From Gemmatimonadota bacterium (GTDB lineage: Bacteria > Gemmatimonadota > Gemmatimonadetes > Gemmatimonadales > GWC2-71-9), in the NCBI GenBank assembly GCA_003222035.1, contig QHUS01000059.1, positions 32,896 through 96,895 of the forward strand: 64,000 bases of DNA. The letters are read 5' to 3'. Below, piece by piece: positions 25,735 to 34,535 of the stretch. Numbering within the stretch: position 1 is the stretch's first letter; the number at the start of each line of letters is the position of its first letter. A program made the translations under genes and the position numbers. The notes under the pieces are model-generated. The model worked only from the letters and a program-made list of their open reading frames with translations. It was not told the origin of the DNA and searched no databases.

Positions 25735-27036
25735 ATGACCCCCCGGCAGCGCTTCCTCGCCGCACGTCTGGCGTACGTCGCGATCGTGCTCATTGCGACC
25801 CTGACCGAGCTCGACTTTTCCTGGAATCCGGATGCGGTGGCCGAGCGGCTGCAGCGGGCCCTCATGCCATCGCTTCGCTGGAGCGACGCCATCGACGGCC
25901 TCCGGAATGTGGCCCTGTTTGCAGGGCTCGGCGCGGTCTGGGTCGTGACGTCCTTCTCCGGCAGGGTGCGGGCGGAGATCGTCCAGGCGGTTCAGGTTGG
26001 GCTGTGGCTGAGCGCGACCGTGGAAGGGCTGCAGCTGTTCTCGCCCGTACGCACCTCGAGCCTGCTGGATGTGGCGACCAATACGGTGGGTGCCGCCGCG
26101 GGTGCAATCACGGTGGCGCTGCTGATCGCCGAGGTCACGCGTGCAAGGGGCGGGCGTTCCTATCTCGGCATGCCGACCATCCTGGTGGCGGGTGCCTACG
26201 GCCTGTCGGTCCTGTGCGAGGCGGTGACTCCGTTGTTCCGCGCCCAACTGATGGCTGGCCTGAGCGGCGGACCGCTTGCGCGGCTGCACACCGCTCTGCG
26301 GTGGGCGGGCGCGCCCTCCTTCTCCCTAAGCGACGTGCCGGTGCTCGACATCCTCCTCTTCGCCCCTGCCGGATTTTTCGGAGTGATCGCGCTTGCCGAG
26401 CGGGGCCGCGCCCCGAGGGCCACGTGGTCGGTGGTAGCCGCTGGCGGAGCGGCGGTCGCCTGCGTGGCCGAGCTGGCGCACGGCGTCGTCGGAATCGCAA
26501 TTCGGTGGGACGCGGCGGCGACCCACGCTCTGGCGCTGGGCGTCGGCGCATGGGCGGCACGACATTCCCTCGCCCAGCTGACACAGGAGCTGCGGGGTGC
26601 CGTGCGGGCGCGCGCCATGATCCTCGCCTACATGGGCCTTCTGGTCCTGTGGGGGTGGCGCCCCTTTTTCCCGCAGCTCGACGGATCGGTGATCGCCGCG
26701 CAGTTCACCGCGGTGCACCTGGTGCCGCTCCGCTCCCTGTTCGAGCGTGTGGATGTCTTCAGCGCGCTCCACGTGACACAGCAGTTCCTGCTGTACTTGC
26801 CGCTCGGCAGCCTCCTGGCCGTGTGGCCCCTCCGCTCGAGTGGCCCCTGGTCCCATCTCCGGCCGGCGCTCTGGCTGGCCGCGGTGATCGAGGCCGGGCA
26901 CGTGCTGATCGTGGACCGCTACTTCGACGTGACCAACGCCCTGATCGCGGTCGCGGGAATCGCGATCGGGTGGGTGGTCATGCGCCGTTCCGGCTACGTG
27001 CCGTACGGGGAAGCGATGGCAGCGGTACCTAGGTAG
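25735..27036 (+). CDS. VanZ-like multi-pass membrane protein
   Basis: 433 residues and about 10-12 hydrophobic segments. Two VanZ-like halves can be seen: the first with DAIDGLRNVALFAGLGAVWV and RTSSLLDVATNTVGAAAG, the second with QFLLYLPLGSLLAVWP and RYFDVTNALIAVAGIAIGW. The paired Asp-Asn motifs are typical of VanZ. VanZ confers low-level teicoplanin resistance in enterococci, but most family members have no known function. It begins 8 bases after the DUF445 gene, so they are probably co-transcribed. Confidence 0.82.
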   Translation: MTPRQRFLAARLAYVAIVLIATLTELDFSWNPDAVAERLQRALMPSLRWSDAIDGLRNVALFAGLGAVWVVTSFSGRVRAEIVQAVQVGLWLSATVEGLQLFSPVRTSSLLDVATNTVGAAAGAITVALLIAEVTRARGGRSYLGMPTILVAGAYGLSVLCEAVTPLFRAQLMAGLSGGPLARLHTALRWAGAPSFSLSDVPVLDILLFAPAGFFGVIALAERGRAPRATWSVVAAGGAAVACVAELAHGVVGIAIRWDAAATHALALGVGAWAARHSLAQLTQELRGAVRARAMILAYMGLLVLWGWRPFFPQLDGSVIAAQFTAVHLVPLRSLFERVDVFSALHVTQQFLLYLPLGSLLAVWPLRSSGPWSHLRPALWLAAVIEAGHVLIVDRYFDVTNALIAVAGIAIGWVVMRRSGYVPYGEAMAAVPR

Positions 27037-27051
27037 GTCGCCCGACGAGGA

Positions 27052-29124
27052 TCAGCAGGCTTCGCTGGCCCGATCGTGGACCGCGGCGCGCGCGGCCTCG
27101 ATGGCGTCGCGGGTGCCGGCGAGCGCCAGGACATCTCCCGCTTGTAGGCGTTCGGTCGCGTTCGGGATGATCACACCTCCCTGGCTACGGGTGATCGCCA
27201 GCACCGTCGCGCCGGTGCGCCCCCGCAGATTCAGCTGCGCCAGGGTTCTCCCGATGGCCGCGCTGCCGGAATCGAGTCGCACCGTCGTCAGCGTCCCGAG
27301 GCCCGGAAGCAGCTGGTGGAGCCGGTCGAGCGGATCGCCCTCCTCGACTGTGGTGCGGGCGCGGGACTGTGCGACCAGCGCTTCGAGGATGACTTCCGCG
27401 CCTGCCCGCACGTGTCCCTGGAGATTCGTCGCGCTGCGCCAGAACGCCGCGCCCAGCACGACCACGAGGAGAGCGAGCAGCACCGCACCCTGGACGCCCG
27501 GGAGGAATGGTTGCGTGAAGGCGAGCAGCGGCATCCCGACGAGCAGCACGCCGGCGAGCTGGAACGTGACCACCAGCATGCGGCGGGGCGCGGCCGCAAA
27601 GTCGACGCGCTTGTGCTTCTCCGCGGGGAGCGCCAGCCGGGCCAGGATCAAGCCGAGCTTCCGGCTCACGCGGACCACTCCGATGCAGAAGGGCGCCGAC
27701 AGCGCGGCGGCCGCAGCCACGACGAGCCATCGGGCCAAGGCCCCGGACATGCCGAGCTCGCCGCTGGCCACAGCGGCGACCCGTGCCATCGAGGCCGACG
27801 TCACCACGATGATACCGGCGAGGAGGAGCGCATCGAGCACGAGCAGCCGGAGGAGGCGGCGGAGCTCCGTTGCCGCGGTGGCGGCGGGGCGCCGCGCGCG
27901 GAGCTCCTCCAGCCAGCTCCCATACAGCGCGGCGAACGTCTGGATTGGGCGCGGCAGCCTGCGATCGACCCAGGCCGCGATCGGCTCGGACGCGCGAATC
28001 ATCCAGGGGGTGAACAGCGTGGTGAGGGCGGAGACCGCCACCGCCACGGGGTAGAGGAACGCGCCCGTCGCGTGGAGCGCAAGACCGAGTCCGGCGATAA
28101 TGAAGGAGAACTCGCCGATCTGCGCGAGACTCAGCCCGGCTTGCAGAGAGATTCGCAGGCCGCTGCCCGTGAGGAAGGCGCCGAGTGAGACGCCGACGAC
28201 CTTGCCGAGCACCACGGCTGCCGTGAGCACGCACACCGCCGGCCAATGGCGCGCCACGAGCGCCGGATCGATCAGCATGCCTACCGACACGAAAAACACG
28301 GCGGCGAACACGTCGCGCACGGGCTCGACGAGGCGCTCGATCTGCCGTTCCTCCCCTGACTCCGCGACCAGTGACCCGGCGAGAAACGCGCCGAGCGCCA
28401 CGGAGTACCCGAACGCCTGCGCCACCAGGGCGATGGTGAAGCAGAGCCCGACGCTCGCGACCAGCGTGGTCTCGCGCCGGTTGAGGCGAGCGACGGCACG
28501 GATGGCGCGCGGCACCAACAGCAGGCCGATGGCGATCAAGCCGACGAGGAACGCGGCGAGCCGCCCGATCGTGGCGGCGAGCGGCCCGGCAGCCAGCCCG
28601 CTGCCCGATGCGACGCCCGTGAGGATGGCCATCAGCAGGACGGCGATAAGGTCTTCGACGATGAGGATGCCGACCACCAGCTCCCGTAGCTTACCGGTGA
28701 CGCCCTGCTCCTCGAAGGCTTTTGCGATGATCGTCGTACTCGAGATCGCGATGACCGCACCGGCGAACAGACTCTCGAGCGGGGTCCAACCGAACAGGCG
28801 GCCGATCATGAAACCCAGCCACACCATCACGCTCGACTGCAGCAGCGCGGTGAGGCTCGCCGTCGGACCCACGGCCATGAGCTTGCGGAGACTGAATTCG
28901 AGGCCGAGCGAGAACATCAGCAAGATGACGCCCAGCTCCGACAACGTCTGTACCACGCCGGAATCGGCGACGAGCGGAATGGGCACGTGGGGGCCGACGA
29001 TCAGGCCGGCGATCAGGTAGCCCAGCACGACGGGCTGGCGCAGGCGCTGGAAAACGACCGTCGTCAGCGCTGCGACGGCGAGCACGACGGTCAACGACTT
29101 GAGGAACTCGTGCGCGTCCTGCAT
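27052..29124 (-). CDS. CPA2 cation:proton antiporter with TrkA-C domain (KefB/YbaL type)
   Basis: 690 residues. The N-terminal about 380 residues form a 12-helix antiporter domain (LRQPVVLGYLIAGLIVGPHV, LLMFSLGLEFSLRKL, SSTTIIAKAFEEQGVTGKL, SVALGAFLAGSLVAES). A second hydrophobic block (residues 410-560) of four or five helices precedes a C-terminal TrkA-C domain (about 605-685: TVRLDSGSAAIGRTLAQLNL, ERLQAGDVLALAGTRDAIEA) for ligand sensing. No KTN nucleotide domain is visible. It should exchange K+ or Na+ for protons. Confidence 0.9.
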   Translation of the reverse strand: MQDAHEFLKSLTVVLAVAALTTVVFQRLRQPVVLGYLIAGLIVGPHVPIPLVADSGVVQTLSELGVILLMFSLGLEFSLRKLMAVGPTASLTALLQSSVMVWLGFMIGRLFGWTPLESLFAGAVIAISSTTIIAKAFEEQGVTGKLRELVVGILIVEDLIAVLLMAILTGVASGSGLAAGPLAATIGRLAAFLVGLIAIGLLLVPRAIRAVARLNRRETTLVASVGLCFTIALVAQAFGYSVALGAFLAGSLVAESGEERQIERLVEPVRDVFAAVFFVSVGMLIDPALVARHWPAVCVLTAAVVLGKVVGVSLGAFLTGSGLRISLQAGLSLAQIGEFSFIIAGLGLALHATGAFLYPVAVAVSALTTLFTPWMIRASEPIAAWVDRRLPRPIQTFAALYGSWLEELRARRPAATAATELRRLLRLLVLDALLLAGIIVVTSASMARVAAVASGELGMSGALARWLVVAAAAALSAPFCIGVVRVSRKLGLILARLALPAEKHKRVDFAAAPRRMLVVTFQLAGVLLVGMPLLAFTQPFLPGVQGAVLLALLVVVLGAAFWRSATNLQGHVRAGAEVILEALVAQSRARTTVEEGDPLDRLHQLLPGLGTLTTVRLDSGSAAIGRTLAQLNLRGRTGATVLAITRSQGGVIIPNATERLQAGDVLALAGTRDAIEAARAAVHDRASEAC

Positions 29125-29169
29125 GGCGGGAAATGCTACATGGGGCCCATCACGCAGGACAGAGCGGCG

Positions 29170-29433
29170 TCAGGATGGCGGCGGTGCCTTGTAGTCGAAC
29201 AGATCGCTCGGCGTAATGCGCAAGGCCCCGCATAACCGCTCGATCGTGTCGGCGCGCATCAGGTTGAACCGACCACTCGGCCGGGTGAGCCGGTAGATCG
29301 TGTTCAGACTCAGACCCGTGAACTTGGCAAGGCCGTAGGGGGTGATTTTCCGGTCCTCGAGTAGCTGGCGTAACCGCAAACGGAGCAGCCCCTTGCGGCG
29401 GTAGCGGACCGGTTGCCCCCGATACTGCGCCAT
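29170..29433 (-). CDS. Small XRE/Cro-type DNA-binding protein
   Basis: 87 residues. A basic N-terminus is followed by a helix-turn-helix of the HTH_26 type (LLEDRKITPYGLAKFTGLSL then NTIYRLTRPSGRFNLMRADT and LCGALRITPSDLF). It reads like a stand-alone repressor. It is divergent from the exported protein at 29522 across an AT-rich gap, the likely operator region. Confidence 0.85.
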   Translation of the reverse strand: MAQYRGQPVRYRRKGLLRLRLRQLLEDRKITPYGLAKFTGLSLNTIYRLTRPSGRFNLMRADTIERLCGALRITPSDLFDYKAPPPS

Positions 29434-29521
29434 CGTACGCTCCTTGCCGAATATAACACGTCAGTGTATTATAGCGTCCCTGTATCATAACATGTCTAGT
29501 TGCTATAGTACAAGGGGGCCC
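29434..29521 (+). promoter_or_regulatory. AT-rich divergent promoter region
   Basis: This 88-base gap is strikingly AT-rich for the window. It contains several -10-like hexamers (TATTAT, TATCAT, CTATAG) and a near-palindrome ATAACAC-GTCA-GTGTATTAT around 29454-29473. It serves the XRE gene on one side and the exported protein on the other, and is the natural place for XRE autoregulation. Confidence 0.5.
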
Positions 29522-30010
29522 ATGAAGCGGATCGGTAGGCTGGTCTTCGCGGTCGCGATCATGGGCCCATCCGCGCTCGCTGCCCAGGGAGCGAAGGAAA
29601 CGAGCGCGCGCGCGTGGGTGGTGGAGCCCGCCCCCGCCCCCCCCGCCGAACCCCTCGTGTCCCACGCGCAGCCCGCGCGTGGGATCCTCGCGACGCTGGT
29701 GGGGACCTGGCGCTTCGAGATCCGGTTCGCGGGGAACTATGGCGGCGCGCCCGATGCCGCCGGCACGCGCGTGATGCACGCGTTGTTCGACGACCTGCGC
29801 GTGGAATGGACCGAGGCGCTCGATCATTCGCCGCTCGCGGGCCAAGGCATGACGGGCGTTCTGGACGACGCCCAGCCCACCATCGCGTTCCGCCCGGTGG
29901 CCGGGGACGAGGCGACCGCGCCGGCGACCCTGACCGTCGTGGACGACGATCATTTCACCTGGGTCGCGCCCGACCACGGCTGGCGCGCGGTCTTCACCCG
30001 TCAGCGATAG
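29522..30010 (+). CDS. Small exported protein of unknown function
   Basis: 162 residues. The signal peptide RLVFAVAIMGPSALAAQ has the Ala-Gln end typical of this genome. The mature part has LVGTWRFEIRFAGNYGG, VEWTEALDHSPLAGQGMTGV and HFTWVAPDHGWRAVFTRQ, a pattern of beta-strands like lipocalin-type DUF1579 proteins; that resemblance is weak. It is divergent from the XRE gene and may be under its control. Confidence 0.6.
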   Translation: MKRIGRLVFAVAIMGPSALAAQGAKETSARAWVVEPAPAPPAEPLVSHAQPARGILATLVGTWRFEIRFAGNYGGAPDAAGTRVMHALFDDLRVEWTEALDHSPLAGQGMTGVLDDAQPTIAFRPVAGDEATAPATLTVVDDDHFTWVAPDHGWRAVFTRQR

Positions 30011-30173
30011 TTCGCCGGCGGGGTCTTGCCTCCCGCGGGCCCGGGCTGCATGCTAGAGGCGCGGGCGGCGATCCACGCCTAACCTCTTCGACCCTCCCCC
30101 AGCGAGGGTTCCCCGTGAGGCAAAGGGGGGCAGACTCCCGGATCGGCATCGAGCAAACCTTTGCGTCGCCGCG

Positions 30174-30611
30174 GTGCGTCGCTGCTGGGGGGCGGGGGTG
30201 CCGTGGCCTGACCAAAGGAGCCTGACGAGCGAGTCCTACACCACCGCCCGGGCGCACCTTCTCCAGAAGCATCAGGTTCTTCCGACCGAGTACGCTCGGC
30301 TTGCCGGCGTGAGTGACGCCACGCTCAGAGCGAGGACTGGATGCGCGTGGGAACGCTGGGTTCGGGCGCTCGATCGAGCGCAGGCGTACAGCTGGCCGCA
30401 TCGCCGTATTGCCGCGTATGTGCGACAGACGTACAAGGTCGCCGATTGGTGGTGTCAGACGGTGACGGTGGGGTACGAGCGCATCAAAGGCCTGCGCGTC
30501 GTTGGACAGCGCCGGGACGGCGGGTTCGAGGCGAGCAAGAGCAAGACGTTCACGGCACCACTCACGCGATTGTATCGCGCCTGGAGTGACGCGCGGACGC
30601 GCGCAACGTGA
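30174..30611 (+). CDS. Stand-alone DUF4287-like domain protein
   Basis: About 145 residues from GTG 30174; the start is uncertain (GTG at 30198 is an alternative). The core GCAWERWVRALDRA, PHRRIAAYVRQ, VADWWCQTVTVGYERIKGLR and FEASKSKTFTAPLTRLYRAW matches the domain that usually precedes an AHSA1/SRPBCC domain. Here the protein ends exactly where that second domain would begin. The stop overlaps the GTG start of the diguanylate cyclase gene (GTGA), suggesting coupling. The function is unknown. Confidence 0.65.
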   Translation: MRRCWGAGVPWPDQRSLTSESYTTARAHLLQKHQVLPTEYARLAGVSDATLRARTGCAWERWVRALDRAQAYSWPHRRIAAYVRQTYKVADWWCQTVTVGYERIKGLRVVGQRRDGGFEASKSKTFTAPLTRLYRAWSDARTRAT

Positions 30612-32323
30612 ATCTTGCTGCCATCCGACAGGAGGCGTCGCGAGTGAGCGTTTGGGAAGACAAGATTGCACGCCCGCTGCGGGCGCTGCACCTCGACACC
30701 CTCAGGAACCAGATCCTGACGTTCGCGGTGCTGGCGACCGTACTTCCCATGCTCACGCTGTACGTCGTGTCGTTCCGGCAGGATCGCGGGGCCCTAGGAG
30801 ACCAATTGGCGCCCGAGTTGACCGGCGCGAGCGCCGATGCGGCGTGGCGGATCGACCAGTGGCTCGGCGAGCGACTCTTCGACCTGCGGACGGCGGCGAC
30901 GCCCTTCGCGGTTGCCGAGAACCTCGCCCGGGCCCAGAAGAACGGCAGTGGCGAGGCGGTGAGTCAGCTCCGCGATTACCTCACATCGGTGCGCGGTCGC
31001 TGCACCGACTGCGACGCGCTGGTCGTGAGCGACGCGCGTGGGCGCGTGATCACGAGCAGCGGCGGTCGGATGAGCGGCATCATGTTCACACCGGACCGGC
31101 TGAGCGCGCTCCGCACGGGCGAGTCGCTCGTCGGTGACGCCTACTGGGATGTGGGGGTGGGCAAGCCCGCACTCCCGCTCGCCGTCCCGATCCGCCAATC
31201 AGATGGGCGTTACGTCGGCGCGCTCAATGCCAAGGTGAACCTCCGCGCGGTGGGCGAAGCGCTGCAGCGCCTCGCCCCCGGGGACGGCGGAGATCTCTTC
31301 ATTATGGCCGAGCAGGGGCGCCTGATCCTCAGGGCGCGCGGGAGCTCCGCGGAGCTGATGCGGACGAAGCTCCCGTCGGAGCTGACGCAGCCGTTGTTCG
31401 ACAAGGAAGGGGTCCCGGTGCCCTACAAGCGCGGGGATGGCGAGGAGGTCCTGGCGGTGCTCCGGCGGGTCCCTGCGCTGCGTTGGGCGGTCGTCGCGGA
31501 GATCCCGTCCGCGGCGGCACTCCGTCAGGCGGGGTCGCAGGAGAGCGGACCCTCACCGTTCATGGTCCTGGCCCTGCTGGTCGGCGGCGCCCTGATCGCC
31601 TGCGGGCTCGGACTGTTCATCGTGCGTCCCGTCACACGCCTCACTGGCGCGGCCGCCAAGGTCGCTGCCGGCGACCTGTCGGTCGACGTCCCGGTGTTCG
31701 GAAGCAGCGACGTGGTCGCGCTGGCGCAGGTGTTCAAGAACCTGGTGACTCGCCTGCGGGAGCGCGAGGGGCAGGGGGAGCTGGAGCGCCTGTCCGTCAC
31801 CGACGCGCTCACCGGTCTCTACAACCGCCGGCATCTCATGGGAACTCTCGCGAACGAGGTACAGCGGTCGCGGCGCCTCCGCCGCACGTTCTCCGTGCTC
31901 CTGGCGGACGTCGACCATTTCAAGCAGTACAACGACAGCAACGGCCATCTGGCGGGCGACGCCGCACTCGTGAAGATCGCGGACATTCTGCGAAAGACGA
32001 CGCGCGGCGTCGACACCGTGGCGCGGTACGGCGGAGAGGAATTCGTCTTGATGCTGATCGAGGCGCCCGTGGCCACGGCCGTCTCGGTGGGCGAGCGCAT
32101 CCGAGAGCGGGCCGCCGCGGGGGACTTCGGTGGTGGCAAGCTGACGGTGAGCGTTGGTGTAGCCGAGTACCCCACGCATGGCGACACGCCCGAGGAGCTG
32201 ATCGCGAGCGCCGACGCGGCGATGTATCAGGCGAAGAGCGGGGGCCGAGACCGGGTGGTCGCCGCTGGCCGACGATCGACGGTGGACAAGGACGTGAAGA
32301 AACGACGCAAAGGCGAGAGCTGA
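30608..32323 (+). CDS. Membrane-bound diguanylate cyclase (Cache-HAMP-GGDEF)
   Basis: 571 residues. The first membrane helix is at about residues 35-55 and a periplasmic Cache-like sensor at 60-300 (SDARGRVITSSGGRMSGIM, YWDVGVGKPALPLAVPI). The second helix is at 318-338. A HAMP linker (RPVTRLTGAAAKVAAGDLSV) leads to a GGDEF domain from about 395 (LTGLYNRRHL, ADVDHFKQYNDSNGHLAGDA, active-site GGEEF near 475). It should make cyclic di-GMP in response to an outside signal. The active site is intact. No RxxD inhibitory site was seen five residues upstream of GGEEF. Confidence 0.92.
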   Translation: MNLAAIRQEASRVSVWEDKIARPLRALHLDTLRNQILTFAVLATVLPMLTLYVVSFRQDRGALGDQLAPELTGASADAAWRIDQWLGERLFDLRTAATPFAVAENLARAQKNGSGEAVSQLRDYLTSVRGRCTDCDALVVSDARGRVITSSGGRMSGIMFTPDRLSALRTGESLVGDAYWDVGVGKPALPLAVPIRQSDGRYVGALNAKVNLRAVGEALQRLAPGDGGDLFIMAEQGRLILRARGSSAELMRTKLPSELTQPLFDKEGVPVPYKRGDGEEVLAVLRRVPALRWAVVAEIPSAAALRQAGSQESGPSPFMVLALLVGGALIACGLGLFIVRPVTRLTGAAAKVAAGDLSVDVPVFGSSDVVALAQVFKNLVTRLREREGQGELERLSVTDALTGLYNRRHLMGTLANEVQRSRRLRRTFSVLLADVDHFKQYNDSNGHLAGDAALVKIADILRKTTRGVDTVARYGGEEFVLMLIEAPVATAVSVGERIRERAAAGDFGGGKLTVSVGVAEYPTHGDTPEELIASADAAMYQAKSGGRDRVVAAGRRSTVDKDVKKRRKGES

Positions 32324-32354
32324 CGACCTGCCCTGTCGCATTCCCGCCCCTCCG

Positions 32355-32374
32355 TGCCGCAAAAACACCCTAGG
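32355..32374 (-). promoter_or_regulatory. Copy 1 of a shared 20-bp intergenic motif
   Basis: On the minus strand this reads CCTAGGGTGTTTTTGCGGCA. An 18/20 match lies at 38663-38682 on the plus strand. It lies in the 74-base gap between the diguanylate cyclase and the soluble histidine kinase. Its role is unknown; a regulator site or part of a small RNA are both possible. Confidence 0.45.
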
Positions 32375-32397
32375 ACCGGCCCCTCCCGTGTGTAACG

Positions 32398-33540
32398 TTG
32401 ACGATTGTGAAGGCGGGGGTGGTGGAGGTCTTGCGTGAGGCGAGCATCGCGCTCCAGGGACGGGTCGTCACCCTGTGGGAGGTCTCGCCGCGCGCGGAAG
32501 TGCTCCCCGTGATGACGAGCTCTTCCACTGCATCCGCCCGGGATACCCGGCTCGATCTCGACAGCACGCTGCATCGCTGGGGTGCCCCGATCATCGAGGG
32601 GAGCCGCTGGATCGGCTGCCAGCTGGACGTTGGTACGGTCTGGTGCATCGCGCCGGTTCGGCGGCAGCCGCCCGCTCCGCCGCCGGATGGGGTCGAGCGC
32701 CGCAGCCGGGAGCGGATCACCCTCGAGCTTGCGGGCCTCTGCATGGGCCTGGTCGATCAACCGGCCGGCTCCCTCCCGCCGGGCGTCTCACCCCCGCGCC
32801 AGCGCCTGCCGGAGCCCGACGCGCTGGCCGAGCTCGTTCGCCAGCCCAGCGTCATTGCGCATGAAGTCGCCAACCCTTTGACGGCAGCGCTCGCGAGTCT
32901 GGATCTTTCGCTCGAGCTGGTGCGGGAGCGTGCGTCGCTGGACCCGGGCTTTCGAGCGGAGTTGCTCGAGGAACTCGCCGGTGTGGCAGAGGGCGTGGAG
33001 TACGCGATCCATTTCCTGCGCTCGATCCAGGACCGGGCGCGGGGGGGCTTGGCGCGCTCGGAGCGGTTCGATGCGGCGCAGGTCGTCCGGTCGTGCGTGG
33101 CCCTCGAGCGGCCGCTCGCCCGCCGTCACGGCATCGCGCTCCAGGGGATCGTCGGCGTGAGCGGGGTGTTCCTGCAGGGTGATCCGAACGGCCTCTACCA
33201 GGTGCTCACCAACCTCATCCGGAATGCGGTCGCGGCCTCGCAGGAGCGGAAGGCACCCGTGGTCGTCAGCCTGGGGCTGATGGGCGAGACGCTGCGTCTC
33301 ACCGTCCAGGACCACGGCGTCGGCATCGCCGCGGAGCATCTCGACAGGATTTTCGAGCCCGGCTTCACCACCAAGGACTTCGGCTCAGGCTCGGGCACGG
33401 GACTAACGGTCGTCCGTCAGATCGCGCAAGACATGTTCGGAGGCACGGTCCATGTGGAGTCCACCGCACGGCGTGGCACCACGTTCGAAGTCCGGCTCCC
33501 GATCCCCCCGCAACGGGTTACGACGCGCGACAAGCGGTGA
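32398..33540 (+). CDS. Soluble sensor histidine kinase
   Basis: About 380 residues from TTG 32398; GTG codons just downstream are alternatives. The N-terminal 140 residues are not recognised and no membrane helix is seen. The HisKA helix with VIAHEVANPLTAALASLDL places the phospho-His near residue 155. The ATPase domain has YQVLTNLIRNAVAA (N box), QDHGVGIAAEHLDRIFEPGF (G1/F) and GSGTGLTVVRQIAQDMFGGT (G2). A cytoplasmic two-component kinase without an adjacent response regulator. It lies downstream of the diguanylate cyclase. Confidence 0.87.
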   Translation: MTIVKAGVVEVLREASIALQGRVVTLWEVSPRAEVLPVMTSSSTASARDTRLDLDSTLHRWGAPIIEGSRWIGCQLDVGTVWCIAPVRRQPPAPPPDGVERRSRERITLELAGLCMGLVDQPAGSLPPGVSPPRQRLPEPDALAELVRQPSVIAHEVANPLTAALASLDLSLELVRERASLDPGFRAELLEELAGVAEGVEYAIHFLRSIQDRARGGLARSERFDAAQVVRSCVALERPLARRHGIALQGIVGVSGVFLQGDPNGLYQVLTNLIRNAVAASQERKAPVVVSLGLMGETLRLTVQDHGVGIAAEHLDRIFEPGFTTKDFGSGSGTGLTVVRQIAQDMFGGTVHVESTARRGTTFEVRLPIPPQRVTTRDKR

Positions 33541-33561
33541 GTGGCGGATCGCCGGCCGGGG

Positions 33562-34419
33562 TCAGTTGAGGCGGCCGCGGGGAGGGGGGGAGGTGGGGGA
33601 CGAGGCGCCGAGGGGGACCAGGGACACCAGGGCCCAGACCGGCCGATGGTCGCTCGCATGTCGTATCTGCTGGACCACGCCCGTGCTGGCGCTGTCGGCG
33701 ATCGTGAGGCCACACAAGAAGATGTGATCCAGGTTCCAGAGCTTCGCCGTGCGGGGGTTGTGCTCCGTGGGCCACGCATAGCCAGCCGCGCGAAACTCGT
33801 TGCCGATCCCGTGGCTGTTCATGTCCCCCCCGACGATGACGCGGCGGTAGCGAGCGGCATCCTGCAGAACCGCATGGACCTGATCCCGGCGCGCGCCCGG
33901 TCCTTCGTCCACGATCGTCCCGAGATGCACGCTGTACACCCGCACCGTGTCGAGGCCGACGAGGATCGTCGCCGCGGTCGCGATGCGCTGGGTCTTCTCG
34001 AATCGGGCAAGGTGCGGCAGGATGATCTTGTGGTCGTCGCGGATCGGCCAGCGCGACAGGATGGCGTTGCCGAAGTCGCGGTTGGTGGCCGGGTGAATCG
34101 TCGCCGGATAATAGACGTACGACATCCCCAGCGCGTCGGCGATCCGGCTGGTCCCCGGCGCGTCCATCTCTTGGAGCGTGATGATGTCCGCGTGGCGGAG
34201 CGGTTCTGCCGAGCGGAGCACGGCGATCGCCGAGTCGATCGCCTGCGCGTATTGGATGTTGAAGGTGACGAGGCGCAGCGGGGGCGGGGGCACATCGTCC
34301 CGGACGGCAGGCGTCACCCCCCCGATGTAGCGGGGCCCGATGGCGCTCGTGTAGTTGACGCCCGTGCCGCAGGCAAGGCTGGCGACGAGGCTGGCGAGTA
34401 CCGGGAGGAACCGTCTCAC
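33562..34419 (-). CDS. Endonuclease/exonuclease/phosphatase-family lipoprotein
   Basis: 285 residues from GTG 34419, chosen because it gives a compact lipoprotein signal RRFLPVLASLVASLAC with lipobox ASLAC; GTG 34449 is the longer option. Family motifs are RLVTFNIQYAQ, ADIITLQEMD (metal-binding Glu), RVIVGGDMNSHG (catalytic Asp-Asn) and HASDHRPVWALV (His). The protein may cleave DNA, phosphoesters or lipid phosphates at the cell surface; the substrate is unknown. It is convergent with the kinase gene at 33540. Confidence 0.87.
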   Translation of the reverse strand: MRRFLPVLASLVASLACGTGVNYTSAIGPRYIGGVTPAVRDDVPPPPLRLVTFNIQYAQAIDSAIAVLRSAEPLRHADIITLQEMDAPGTSRIADALGMSYVYYPATIHPATNRDFGNAILSRWPIRDDHKIILPHLARFEKTQRIATAATILVGLDTVRVYSVHLGTIVDEGPGARRDQVHAVLQDAARYRRVIVGGDMNSHGIGNEFRAAGYAWPTEHNPRTAKLWNLDHIFLCGLTIADSASTGVVQQIRHASDHRPVWALVSLVPLGASSPTSPPPRGRLN

Positions 34420-34535
34420 GCGCGTATCCTGTGGCTGCAAGCGGGGCACTGGTTGGCCGCGGAGTCTAGCCGGCGTGGCGGGGCGAAGTCAAATACCCGT
34501 TTGCTGCCACTCTCATAGCGGGCTGGTATGGCTCC

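Noticed and set aside
30091..30109. Hairpin ACCCTC-CCCCAGC-GAGGGT as a terminator
   Set aside because: The stem is only 6 bp and no U-tract follows, so the support is too weak to list as a feature.
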